This document shows, piece after piece, positions 30,001-45,000 of a stretch of 64,000 nucleotides of DNA. Position 1 is the first letter of the stretch. Every line of letters begins with the position of its first letter. Origin of the DNA: Solea solea (taxonomy: Eukaryota > Chordata > Actinopteri > Pleuronectiformes > Soleidae); NCBI RefSeq assembly GCF_958295425.1, contig NC_081136.1, forward strand, positions 18,799,390 through 18,863,389, given 5' to 3'. A model generated the notes under the pieces. It was not told the origin of the DNA and searched no databases. It worked only from the letters and a program-made list of their open reading frames with translations. A program made the position numbers and the translations under genes.

Positions 30001-33000
30001 CACCAACATCAGGAACTACAGGGACAACATTGGCATCTCAACCTACAATTACTACTGACTTTGTGTCTTCTGAGTCTATGGCTACTGTAACATCTGACCC
30101 TCATGAGACAATGACCACACCTGAAGAAACTACTCATACTGAAACAACATTAGTGCCAACAGAAACTACTGCAACATCTCAGACAACACTTGCCACATCT
30201 GAGACTACACTGGTAACTGAAGAATCCACTCCAACTCAACAAGTAACATCTGGTCACACTGACACCACTTTGCTAACTGAATCCACAGCTTGGACAGATA
30301 CAGTGACATCTGAGCTATCCAGCCCCACCACAGTGTCTGAATCCACCATTCAAACTGATTCAGTAACATCTCAGCCAACTGACACCACATCAGCACCAGT
30401 CACTCCCACTGACACAGTTATCACTGAGCCTTCACAGACAACAGTGCTATCTGAACCAACCACTGAGACTGCTACACCAACATCAGGAACTGCAGGGACA
30501 ACATTGGCATCTCAACCTACAATTACTACTGACTTTGTGTCTTCTGAGTCTATGGCTACTGTAACATCTGACCCTCATGAGACAATGACCACACCTGAAG
30601 AAACTACTCACACTGAAACAACATTAGTGCCAACAGAAACTACTGCAACATCTCAGACAACACTTGCCACATCTGAGACTACACTGGTAACTGAAGAATC
30701 CACTCCAACTCAACAAGTAACATCTGGTCACACTGACACCACTTTGCTAACTGAATCCACAGCTTGGACAGATACAGTGACATCTGAGCTATCCAGCCCC
30801 ACCACAGTGTCTGAATCCACCATTCAAACTGATTCAGTAACATCTCAGCCAACTGACACCTCGTCAGCAACAGTCACTCCCACTGACACAGTTATCACTG
30901 AGCCTTCAAAGACAACAGTGCTATCTGAACTAACCACTGAGACTGCTACACCAACATCAGGAACTGCAGGGACAACATTGGCATCTCAACCTACAATTAC
31001 TACTGACTTTGTGTCTTCTGAGTCTATGGCTACTGTAACATCTGACCCCCATGAGACAATGACCACACCTGAAGAAACTACTCATACTGAAACAACATTA
31101 GTGCCAACAGAAACTACTGCAACATCTCAGACAACACTTGCCACATCTGAGACTACACTGGTAACTGAAGAATCCACTCCAACTCAACAAGTAACATCTG
31201 GTCACACTGACACCACTTTGCTAACTGAATCCACAGCTTGGACAGATACAGTGACATCTGAGCTATCCAGCCCCACCACAGTGTCTGAATCCACCATTCA
31301 AACTGATTCAGTAACATCTCAGCCAACTGACACCTCGTCAGCAACAGCCACTCCCACTGACACTGTTATCACTGAGACTTCAAAGACAACAGTGCTATCT
31401 GAACCAACCACTGAGACTGCTACACCAACATCAGGAACTGCAGGGACAACATTGGCATCTCAACCTACAATTACTACTGACTTTGTGTCTTCTGAGTCTA
31501 TGGCTACTGTAACATCTGACCCCCATGAGACAATGACCACACCTGAAGAAACTACTCACACTGAAACAACATTAGTGCCAACAGAAACTACTGCAACATC
31601 TCAGACAACACTTGCCACATCTGAGACTACACTGGTAACTGAAGAATCCACTCCAACTCAACAAGTAACATCTGGTCACACTGACACCACTTTGCTAACT
31701 GAATCCACAGCTTGGACAGATACAGTGACATCTGAGCTATCCAGCCCCACCACAGTGTCTGAATCCACCATTCAAACTGATTCAGTAACATCTCAGCCAA
31801 CTGACACCTCGTCAGCAACAGTCACTCCCACTGACACAGTTATCACTGAGCCTTCAAAGACAACAGTGCTATCTGAACCAACCACTGAGACTGCTACACC
31901 AACATCAGGAACTGCAGGGACAACATTGGCATCTCAACCTACAATTACTACTGACTTTGTGTCTTCTGAGTCTATGGCTACTGTAACATCTGACCCCCAT
32001 GAGACAATGACCACACCTGAAGAAACTACTCACACTGAAACAACATTAGTGCCAACAGAAACTACTGCAACATCTCAGACAACACTTGCCACATCTGAGA
32101 CTACACTGGTAACTGAAGAATCCACTCCAACTCAACAAGTAACATCTGGTCACACTGACACCACTTTGCTAACTGAATCCACAGCTTGGACAGATACAGT
32201 GACATCTGAGCTATCCAGCCCCACCACATTGTCTGAATCCACCATTCAAACTGATTCAGTAACATCTCAGCCAACTGACACCTCGTCAGCAACAGTCACT
32301 CCCACTGACACAGTTATCACTGAGCCTTCAAAGACAACAGTGCTATCTGAACCAACCACTGAGACTGCTACACCAACATCAGGAACTGCAGGGACAACAT
32401 TGGCATCTCAACCTACAATTACTACTGACTTTGTGTCTTCTGAGTCTATGGCTACGGTAACATCTGACCCCCATGAGACAATGACCACACCTGAAGAAAC
32501 TACTCATACTGAAACAACATTAGTGCCAACAGAAACTACTGCAACATCTCAAACAGTGCCAGCCACAACACTGGTGACTGAAGAATCCACTCCAACTCAA
32601 CAATTAACATCTGGTCACACTGACACCACTTTGCTAACTGAATCCACAGCTTGGACAGATACAGTGACATCTGAGCTATCCAGCCCCACCACAGTGTCTG
32701 AATCCACCATTCAAACTGATTCAGTAACATCTCAGCCAACTGACACCACGTCAGCACCAGTCACTCCCACTGACACAGTTATCACTGAGCCTTCAAAGAC
32801 AACAGTGATATCTGAACCAACCACTGAGACTGCTACACCAACATCAGGAACTACAGGGACAACATTGGCATCTCAACCTACAATTACTACTGACTTTGTG
32901 TCTTCTGAGTCTATGGCTACTGTAACATCTGACCCTCATGAGACAATGACCACACCTGAAGAAACTACTCATACTGAAACAACATTAGTGCCAACAGAAA

Positions 33001-36000
33001 CTACTGCAACATCTCAGACAACACTTGCCACATCTGAGACTACACTGGTAACTGAAGAATCCACTCCAACTCAACAAGTAACATCTGGTCACACTGACAC
33101 TACTTTGCTAACTGAATCCACAGCTTGGACAGATACAGTGACATCTGAGCTATCCAGCCCCACCACAGTGTCTGAATCCACCATTCAAACTGATTCAGTA
33201 ACATCTCAGCCAACTGACACCACATCAGCACCAGTCACTCCCACTGACACAGTTATCACTGAGCCTTCACAGACAACAGTGCTATCTGAACCAACCACTG
33301 AGACTGCTACACCAACATCAGGAACTGCAGGGACAACATTGGCATCTCAACCTACAATTACTACTGACTTTGTGTCTTCTGAGTCTATGGCTACTGTAAC
33401 ATCTGACCCTCATGAGACAATGACCACACCTGAAGAAACTACTCACACTGAAACAACATTAGTGCCAACAGAAACTACTGCAACATCTCAGACAACACTT
33501 GCCACATCTGAGACTACACTGGTAACTGAAGAATCCACTCCAACTCAACAAGTAACATCTGGTCACACTGACACCACTTTGCTAACTGAATCCACAGCTT
33601 GGACAGATACAGTGACATCTGAGCTATCCAGCCCCACCACAGTGTCTGAATCCACCATTCAAACTGATTCAGTAACATCTCAGCCAACTGACACCTCGTC
33701 AGCAACAGTCACTCCCACTGACACAGTTATCACTGAGCCTTCAAAGACAACAGTGCTATCTGAACCAACCACTGAGACTGCTACACCAACATCAGGAACT
33801 GCAGGGACAACATTGGCATCTCAACCTACAATTACTACTGACTTTGTGTCTTCTGAGTCTATGGCTACTGTAACATCTGACCCCCATGAGACAATGACCA
33901 CACCTGAAGAAACTACTCATACTGAAACAACATTAGTGCCAACAGAAACTACTGCAACATCTCAGACAACACTTGCCACATCTGAGACTACACTGGTAAC
34001 TGAAGAATCCACTCCAACTCAACAAGTAACATCTGGTCACACTGACACCACTTTGCTAACTGAATCCACAGCTTGGACAGATACAGTGACATCTGAGCTA
34101 TCCAGCCCCACCACAGTGTCTGAATCCACCATTCAAACTGATTCAGTAACATCTCAGCCAACTGACACCTCGTCAGCAACAGTCACTCCCACTGACACAG
34201 TTATCACTGAGCCTTCAAAGACAACAGTGCTATCTGAACCAACCACTGAGACTGCTACACCAACATCAGGAACTGCAGGGACAACATTGGCATCTCAACC
34301 TACAATTACTACTGACTTTGTGTCTTCTGAGTCTATGGCTACTGTAACATCTGACCCCCATGAGACAATGACCACACCTGAAGAAACTACTCATACTGAA
34401 ACAACATTAGTGCCAACAGAAACTACTGCAACATCTCAGACAACACTTGCCACATCTGAGACTACACTGGTAACTGAAGAATCCACTCCAACTCAACAAG
34501 TAACATCTGGTCACACTGACACCACTTTGCTAACTGAATCCACAGCTTGGACAGATACAGTGACATCTGAGCTATCCAGCCCCACCACAGTGTCTGAATC
34601 CACCATTCAAACTGATTCAGTAACATCTCAGCCAACTGACACCTCGTCAGCAACAGCCACTCCCACTGACACAGTTATCACTGAGACTTCAAAGACAACA
34701 GTGCTATCTGAACCAACCACTGAGACTGCTACACCAACATCAGGAACTGCAGGGACAACATTGGCATCTCAACCTACAATTACTACTGACTTTGTGTCTT
34801 CTGAGTCTATGGCTACTGTAACATCTGACCCCCATGAGACAATGACCACACCTGAAGAAACTACTCACACTGAAACAACATTAGTGCCAACAGAAACTAC
34901 TGCAACATCTCAGACAACACTTGCCACATCTGAGACTACACTGGTAACTGAAGAATCCACTCCAACTCAACAAGTAACATCTGGTCACACTGACACCACT
35001 TTGCTAACTGAATCCACAGCTTGGACAGATACAGTGACATCTGAGCTATCCAGCCCCACCACAGTGTCTGAATCCACCATTCAAACTGATTCACTAACAT
35101 CTCAGCCAACTGACACCTCGTCAGCAACAGTCACTCCCACTGACACAGTTATCACTGAGCCTTCAAAGACAACAGTGCTATCTGAACCAACCACTGAGAC
35201 TGCTACACCAACATCAGGAACTGCAGGGACAACATTGGCATCTCAACCTACAATTACTACTGACTTTGTGTCTTCTGAGTCTATGGCTACTGTAACATCT
35301 GACCCCCATGAGACAATGACCACACCTGAAGAAACTACTCATACTGAAACAACATTAGTGCCAACAGAAACTACTGCAACATCTCAGACAACACTTGCCA
35401 CATCTGAGACTACACTGGTAACTGAAGAATCCACTCCAACTCAACAAGTAACATCTGGTCACACTGACACCACTTTGCTAACTGAATCCACAGCTTGGAC
35501 AGATACAGTGACATCTGAGCTATCCAGCCCCACCACAGTGTCTGAATCCACCATTCAAACTGATTCAGTAACATCTCAGCCAACTGACACCTCGTCAGCA
35601 ACAGCCACTCCCACTGACACAGTTATCACTGAGACTTCAAAGACAACAGTGCTATCTGAACCAACCACTGAGAATGCTACACCAACATCAGGAACTGCAG
35701 GGACAACATTGGCATCTCAACCTACAATTACTACTGACTTTGTGTCTTCTGAGTCTATGGCTACTGTAACATCTGACCCCCATGAGACAATGACCACACC
35801 TGAAGAAACTACTCATACTGAAACAACATTAGTGCCAACAGAAACAACTGCAACATCTCAAACAGTGCCAGCCACAACACTGGTGACTGAAGAATCCACT
35901 CCAACTCAACAATTAACATCTGATCACACTGGCACCACTTTGCTAACTGAACCCACAGCTTGGACAGATACAGTGACATCTGAGCTATCCAGCCCCACCA

Positions 36001-39000
36001 CAGTGTCTGAATCCACTATTCAAACTGATTCAGTAACATCTCGAACAACTGACACCACATCAGCAACAGCCACTCCCACTGACACAGTTATCACTGAGCC
36101 TTCAAAGACAACAGTGCTATCTGAACCAACCACTGAGACTGCTACACCAACATCAGGAACTACAGGGACAACATTGGCATCTCAACCTACAATTACTACT
36201 GACTTTGTGTCTTCTGAGTCTATGGCTACTGTAACATCTGACCCTCATGAGACAATGACCACACCTGAAGAAAGTACTCACACTGAAACAACATTAGTGC
36301 CAACAGAAACTACTGCAACATCTCAGACAACACTTGCCACATCTGAGACTACACTGGTAACTGAAGAATCCACTCCAACTCAACAAGTAACATCTGGTCA
36401 CACTGACACCACTTTGCTAACTGAATCCACAGCTTGGACAGATACAGTGACATCTGAGCTATCCAGCCCCACTACAGTGTCTGAATCCACCATTCAAACT
36501 GATTCAGTAACATCTCAGCCAACTGACACCTCGTCAGCAACAGTCACTCCCACTGACACAGTTATCACTGAGCCTTCAAAGACAACAGTGCTATCTGAAC
36601 CAACCACTGAGACTGCTACACCAACATCAGGAACTGCAGGGACAACATTGGCATCTCAACCTACAATTACTACTGACTTTGTGTCTTCTGAGTCTATGGC
36701 TACTGTAACATCTGACCCTCATGAGACAATGACCACACCTGAAGAAACTACTCACACTGAAACAACATTAGTGCCAACAGAAACTACTGCAACATCTCAG
36801 ACAACACTTGCCACATCTGAGACTACACTGGTAACTGAAGAATCCACTCCAACTCAACAAGTAACATCTGGTCACACTGACACCACTTTGCTAACTGAAT
36901 CCACAGCTTGGACAGATACAGTGACATCTGAGCTATCCAGCCCCACCACAGTGTCTGAATCCACCATTCAAACTGATTCAGTAACATCTCAGCCAACTGA
37001 CACCTCGTCAGCAACAGTCACTCCCACTGACACAGTTATCACTGAGCCTTCAAAGACAACAGTGCTATCTGAACCAACCACTGAGACTGCTACACCAACA
37101 TCAGGAACTGCAGGGACAACATTGGCATCTCAACCTACAATTACTACTGACTTTGTGTCTTCTGAGTCTATGGCTACTGTAACATCTGACCCCCATGAGA
37201 CAATGACCACACCTGAAGAAACTACTCACACTGAAACAACATTAGTGCCAACAGAAACTACTGCAACATCTCAGACAACACTTGCCACATCTGAGACTAC
37301 ACTGGTAACTGAAGAATCCACTCCAACTCAACAAGTAACATCTGGTCACACTGACACCACTTTGCTAACTGAATCCACAGCTTGGACAGATACAGTGACA
37401 TCTGAGCTATCCAGCCCCACCACATTGTCTGAATCCACCATTCAAACTGATTCACTAACATCTCAGCCAACTGACACCTCGTCAGCAACAGTCACTCCCA
37501 CTGACACAGTTATCACTGAGCCTTCAAAGACAACAGTGCTATCTGAACCAACCACTGAGACTGCTACACCAACATCAGGAACTGCAGGGACAACATTGGC
37601 ATCTCAACCTACAATTACTACTGACTTTGTGTCTTCTGAGTCTATGGCTACGGTAACATCTGACCCCCATGAGACAATGACCACACCTGAAGAAACTACT
37701 CATACTGAAACAACATTAGTGCCAACAGAAACTACTGCAACATCTCAAACAGTGCCAGCCACAACACTGGTGACTGAAGAATCCACTCCAACTCAACAAT
37801 TAACATCTGGTCACACTGACACCACTTTGCTAACTGAATCCACAGCTTGGACAGATACAGTGACATCTGAGCTATCCAGCCCCACCACAGTGTCTGAATC
37901 CACCATTCAAACTGATTCAGTAACATCTCAGCCAACTGACACCACGTCAGCACCAGTCACTCCCACTGACACAGTTATCACTGAGCCTTCAAAGACAACA
38001 GTGATATCTGAACCAACCACTGAGACTGCTACACCAACATCAGGAACTACAGGGACAACATTGGCATCTCAACCTACAATTACTACTGACTTTGTGTCTT
38101 CTGAGTCTATGGCTACTGTAACATCTGACCCTCATGAGACAATGACCACACCTGAAGAAACTACTCATACTGAAACAACATTAGTGCCAACAGAAACTAC
38201 TGCAACATCTCAGACAACACTTGCCACATCTGAGACTACACTGGTAACTGAAGAATCCACTCCAACTCAACAAGTAACATCTGGTCACACTGACACCACT
38301 TTGCTAACTGAATCCACAGCTTGGACAGATACAGTGACATCTGAGCTATCCAGCCCCACCACAGTGTCTGAATCCACCATTCAAACTGATTCAGTAACAT
38401 CTCAGCCAACTGACACCACATCAGCACCAGTCACTCCCACTGACACAGTTATCACTGAGCCTTCACAGACAACAGTGCTATCTGAACCAACCACTGAGAC
38501 TGCTACACCAACATCAGGAACTGCAGGGACAACATTGGCATCTCAACCTACAATTACTACTGACTTTGTGTCTTCTGAGTCTATGGCTACTGTAACATCT
38601 GACCCTCATGAGACAATGACCACACCTGAAGAAACTACTCACACTGAAACAACATTAGTGCCAACAGAAACTACTGCAACATCTCAGACAACACTTGCCA
38701 CATCTGAGACTACACTGGTAACTGAAGAATCCACTCCAACTCAACAAGTAACATCTGGTCACACTGACACCACTTTGCTAACTGAATCCACAGCTTGGAC
38801 AGATACAGTGACATCTGAGCTATCCAGCCCCACCACAGTGTCTGAATCCACCATTCAAACTGATTCAGTAACATCTCAGCCAACTGACACCTCGTCAGCA
38901 ACAGTCACTCCCACTGACACAGTTATCACTGAGCCTTCAAAGACAACAGTGCTATCTGAACTAACCACTGAGACTGCTACACCAACATCAGGAACTGCAG

Positions 39001-42000
39001 GGACAACATTGGCATCTCAACCTACAATTACTACTGACTTTGTGTCTTCTGAGTCTATGGCTACTGTAACATCTGACCCCCATGAGACAATGACCACACC
39101 TGAAGAAACTACTCATACTGAAACAACATTAGTGCCAACAGAAACTACTGCAACATCTCAGACAACACTTGCCACATCTGAGACTACACTGGTAACTGAA
39201 GAATCCACTCCAACTCAACAAGTAACATCTGGTCACACTGACACCACTTTGCTAACTGAATCCACAGCTTGGACAGATACAGTGACATCTGAGCTATCCA
39301 GCCCCACCACAGTGTCTGAATCCACCATTCAAACTGATTCAGTAACATCTCAGCCAACTGACACCTCGTCAGCAACAGCCACTCCCACTGACACTGTTAT
39401 CACTGAGACTTCAAAGACAACAGTGCTATCTGAACCAACCACTGAGACTGCTACACCAACATCAGGAACTGCAGGGACAACATTGGCATCTCAACCTACA
39501 ATTACTACTGACTTTGTGTCTTCTGAGTCTATGGCTACTGTAACATCTGACCCCCATGAGACAATGACCACACCTGAAGAAACTACTCACACTGAAACAA
39601 CATTAGTGCCAACAGAAACTACTGCAACATCTCAGACAACACTTGCCACATCTGAGACTACACTGGTAACTGAAGAATCCACTCCAACTCAACAAGTAAC
39701 ATCTGGTCACACTGACACCACTTTGCTAACTGAATCCACAGCTTGGACAGATACAGTGACATCTGAGCTATCCAGCCCCACCACAGTGTCTGAATCCACC
39801 ATTCAAACTGATTCAGTAACATCTCAGCCAACTGACACCTCGTCAGCAACAGTCACTCCCACTGACACAGTTATCACTGAGCCTTCAAAGACAACAGTGC
39901 TATCTGAACCAACCACTGAGACTGCTACACCAACATCAGGAACTGCAGGGACAACATTGGCATCTCAACCTACAATTACTACTGACTTTGTGTCTTCTGA
40001 GTCTATGGCTACTGTAACATCTGACCCCCATGAGACAATGACCACACCTGAAGAAACTACTCACACTGAAACAACATTAGTGCCAACAGAAACTACTGCA
40101 ACATCTCAGACAACACTTGCCACATCTGAGACTACACTGGTAACTGAAGAATCCACTCCAACTCAACAAGTAACATCTGGTCACACTGACACCACTTTGC
40201 TAACTGAATCCACAGCTTGGACAGATACAGTGACATCTGAGCTATCCAGCCCCACCACATTGTCTGAATCCACCATTCAAACTGATTCACTAACATCTCA
40301 GCCAACTGACACCTCGTCAGCAACAGTCACTCCCACTGACACAGTTATCACTGAGCCTTCAAAGACAACAGTGCTATCTGAACCAACCACTGAGACTGCT
40401 ACACCAACATCAGGAACTGCAGGGACAACATTGGCATCTCAACCTACAATTACTACTGACTTTGTGTCTTCTGAGTCTATGGCTACGGTAACATCTGACC
40501 CCCATGAGACAATGACCACACCTGAAGAAACTACTCATACTGAAACAACATTAGTGCCAACAGAAACTACTGCAACATCTCAAACAGTGCCAGCCACAAC
40601 ACTGGTGACTGAAGAATCCACTCCAACTCAACAATTAACATCTGGTCACACTGACACCACTTTGCTAACTGAATCCACAGCTTGGACAGATACAGTGACA
40701 TCTGAGCTATCCAGCCCCACCACAGTGTCTGAATCCACCATTCAAACTGATTCAGTAACATCTCAGCCAACTGACACCACGTCAGCACCAGTCACTCCCA
40801 CTGACACAGTTATCACTGAGCCTTCAAAGACAACAGTGATATCTGAACCAACCACTGAGACTGCTACACCAACATCAGGAACTACAGGGACAACATTGGC
40901 ATCTCAACCTACAATTACTACTGACTTTGTGTCTTCTGAGTCTATGGCTACTGTAACATCTGACCCTCATGAGACAATGACCACACCTGAAGAAACTACT
41001 CATACTGAAACAACATTAGTGCCAACAGAAACTACTGCAACATCTCAGACAACACTTGCCACATCTGAGACTACACTGGTAACTGAAGAATCCACTCCAA
41101 CTCAACAAGTAACATCTGGTCACACTGACACTACTTTGCTAACTGAATCCACAGCTTGGACAGATACAGTGACATCTGAGCTATCCAGCCCCACCACAGT
41201 GTCTGAATCCACCATTCAAACTGATTCAGTAACATCTCAGCCAACTGACACCACATCAGCACCAGTCACTCCCACTGACACAGTTATCACTGAGCCTTCA
41301 CAGACAACAGTGCTATCTGAACCAACCACTGAGACTGCTACACCAACATCAGGAACTGCAGGGACAACATTGGCATCTCAACCTACAATTACTACTGACT
41401 TTGTGTCTTCTGAGTCTATGGCTACTGTAACATCTGACCCTCATGAGACAATGACCACACCTGAAGAAACTACTCACACTGAAACAACATTAGTGCCAAC
41501 AGAAACTACTGCAACATCTCAGACAACACTTGCCACATCTGAGACTACACTGGTAACTGAAGAATCCACTCCAACTCAACAAGTAACATCTGGTCACACT
41601 GACACCACTTTGCTAACTGAATCCACAGCTTGGACAGATACAGTGACATCTGAGCTATCCAGCCCCACCACAGTGTCTGAATCCACCATTCAAACTGATT
41701 CAGTAACATCTCAGCCAACTGACACCTCGTCAGCAACAGTCACTCCCACTGACACAGTTATCACTGAGCCTTCAAAGACAACAGTGCTATCTGAACCAAC
41801 CACTGAGACTGCTACACCAACATCAGGAACTGCAGGGACAACATTGGCATCTCAACCTACAATTACTACTGACTTTGTGTCTTCTGAGTCTATGGCTACT
41901 GTAACATCTGACCCCCATGAGACAATGACCACACCTGAAGAAACTACTCATACTGAAACAACATTAGTGCCAACAGAAACTACTGCAACATCTCAGACAA

Positions 42001-45000
42001 CACTTGCCACATCTGAGACTACACTGGTAACTGAAGAATCCACTCCAACTCAACAAGTAACATCTGGTCACACTGACACCACTTTGCTAACTGAATCCAC
42101 AGCTTGGACAGATACAGTGACATCTGAGCTATCCAGCCCCACCACAGTGTCTGAATCCACCATTCAAACTGATTCAGTAACATCTCAGCCAACTGACACC
42201 TCGTCAGCAACAGTCACTCCCACTGACACAGTTATCACTGAGCCTTCAAAGACAACAGTGCTATCTGAACCAACCACTGAGACTGCTACACCAACATCAG
42301 GAACTGCAGGGACAACATTGGCATCTCAACCTACAATTACTACTGACTTTGTGTCTTCTGAGTCTATGGCTACTGTAACATCTGACCCCCATGAGACAAT
42401 GACCACACCTGAAGAAACTACTCACACTGAAACAACATTAGTGCCAACAGAAACTACTGCAACATCTCAGACAACACTTGCCACATCTGAGACTACACTG
42501 GTAACTGAAGAATCCACTCCAACTCAACAAGTAACATCTGGTCACACTGACACCACTTTGCTAACTGAATCCACAGCTTGGACAGATACAGTGACATCTG
42601 AGCTATCCAGCCCCACCACAGTGTCTGAATCCACCATTCAAACTGATTCACTAACATCTCAGCCAACTGACACCTCGTCAGCAACAGTCACTCCCACTGA
42701 CACAGTTATCACTGAGCCTTCAAAGACAACAGTGCTATCTGAACCAACCACTGAGACTGCTACACCAACATCAGGAACTGCAGGGACAACATTGGCATCT
42801 CAACCTACAATTACTACTGACTTTGTGTCTTCTGAGTCTATGGCTACTGTAACATCTGACCCCCATGAGACAATGACCACACCTGAAGAAACTACTCATA
42901 CTGAAACAACATTAGTGCCAACAGAAACTACTGCAACATCTCAGACAACACTTGCCACATCTGAGACTACACTGGTAACTGAAGAATCCACTCCAACTCA
43001 ACAAGTAACATCTGGTCACACTGACACCACTTTGCTAACTGAATCCACAGCTTGGACAGATACAGTGACATCTGAGCTATCCAGCCCCACCACAGTGTCT
43101 GAATCCACCATTCAAACTGATTCAGTAACATCTCAGCCAACTGACACCTCGTCAGCAACAGCCACTCCCACTGACACAGTTATCACTGAGACTTCAAAGA
43201 CAACAGTGCTATCTGAACCAACCACTGAGAATGCTACACCAACATCAGGAACTGCAGGGACAACATTGGCATCTCAACCTACAATTACTACTGACTTTGT
43301 GTCTTCTGAGTCTATGGCTACTGTAACATCTGACCCCCATGAGACAATGACCACACCTGAAGAAACTACTCATACTGAAACAACATTAGTGCCAACAGAA
43401 ACAACTGCAACATCTCAAACAGTGCCAGCCACAACACTGGTGACTGAAGAATCCACTCCAACTCAACAATTAACATCTGATCACACTGGCACCACTTTGC
43501 TAACTGAACCCACAGCTTGGACAGATACAGTGACATCTGAGCTATCCAGCCCCACCACAGTGTCTGAATCCACTATTCAAACTGATTCAGTAACATCTCG
43601 AACAACTGACACCACATCAGCAACAGCCACTCCCACTGACACAGTTATCACTGAGCCTTCAAAGACAACAGTGCTATCTGAACCAACCACTGAGACTGCT
43701 ACACCAACATCAGGAACTACAGGGACAACATTGGCATCTCAACCTACAATTACTACTGACTTTGTGTCTTCTGAGTCTATGGCTACTGTAACATCTGACC
43801 CTCATGAGACAATGACCACACCTGAAGAAAGTACTCACACTGAAACAACATTAGTGCCAACAGAAACTACTGCAACATCTCAGACAACACTTGCCACATC
43901 TGAGACTACACTGGTAACTGAAGAATCCACTCCAACTCAACAAGTAACATCTGGTCACACTGACACCACTTTGCTAACTGAATCCACAGCTTGGACAGAT
44001 ACAGTGACATCTGAGCTATCCAGCCCCACTACAGTGTCTGAATCCACCATTCAAACTGATTCAGTAACATCTCAGCCAACTGACACCTCGTCAGCAACAG
44101 TCACTCCCACTGACACAGTTATCACTGAGCCTTCAAAGACAACAGTGCTATCTGAACCAACCACTGAGACTGCTACACCAACATCAGGAACTGCAGGGAC
44201 AACATTGGCATCTCAACCTACAATTACTACTGACTTTGTGTCTTCTGAGTCTATGGCTACTGTAACATCTGACCCTCATGAGACAATGACCACACCTGAA
44301 GAAACTACTCACACTGAAACAACATTAGTGCCAACAGAAACTACTGCAACATCTCAGACAACACTTGCCACATCTGAGACTACACTGGTAACTGAAGAAT
44401 CCACTCCAACTCAACAAGTAACATCTGGTCACACTGACACCACTTTGCTAACTGAATCCACAGCTTGGACAGATACAGTGACATCTGAGCTATCCAGCCC
44501 CACCACAGTGTCTGAATCCACCATTCAAACTGATTCAGTAACATCTCAGCCAACTGACACCTCGTCAGCAACAGTCACTCCCACTGACACAGTTATCACT
44601 GAGCCTTCAAAGACAACAGTGCTATCTGAACCAACCACTGAGACTGCTACACCAACATCAGGAACTGCAGGGACAACATTGGCATCTCAACCTACAATTA
44701 CTACTGACTTTGTGTCTTCTGAGTCTATGGCTACTGTAACATCTGACCCCCATGAGACAATGACCACACCTGAAGAAACTACTCATACTCAAACAACATT
44801 AGTGCCAACAGAAACTACTGCAACATCTCAGACAACACTTGCCACATCTGAGACTACACTGGTAACTGAAGAATCCACTCCAACTCAACAAGTAACATCT
44901 GGTCACACTGACACCACTTTGCTAACTGAATCCACAGCTTGGACAGATACAGTGACATCTGAGCTATCCAGCCCCACCACAGTGTCTGAATCCACCATTC

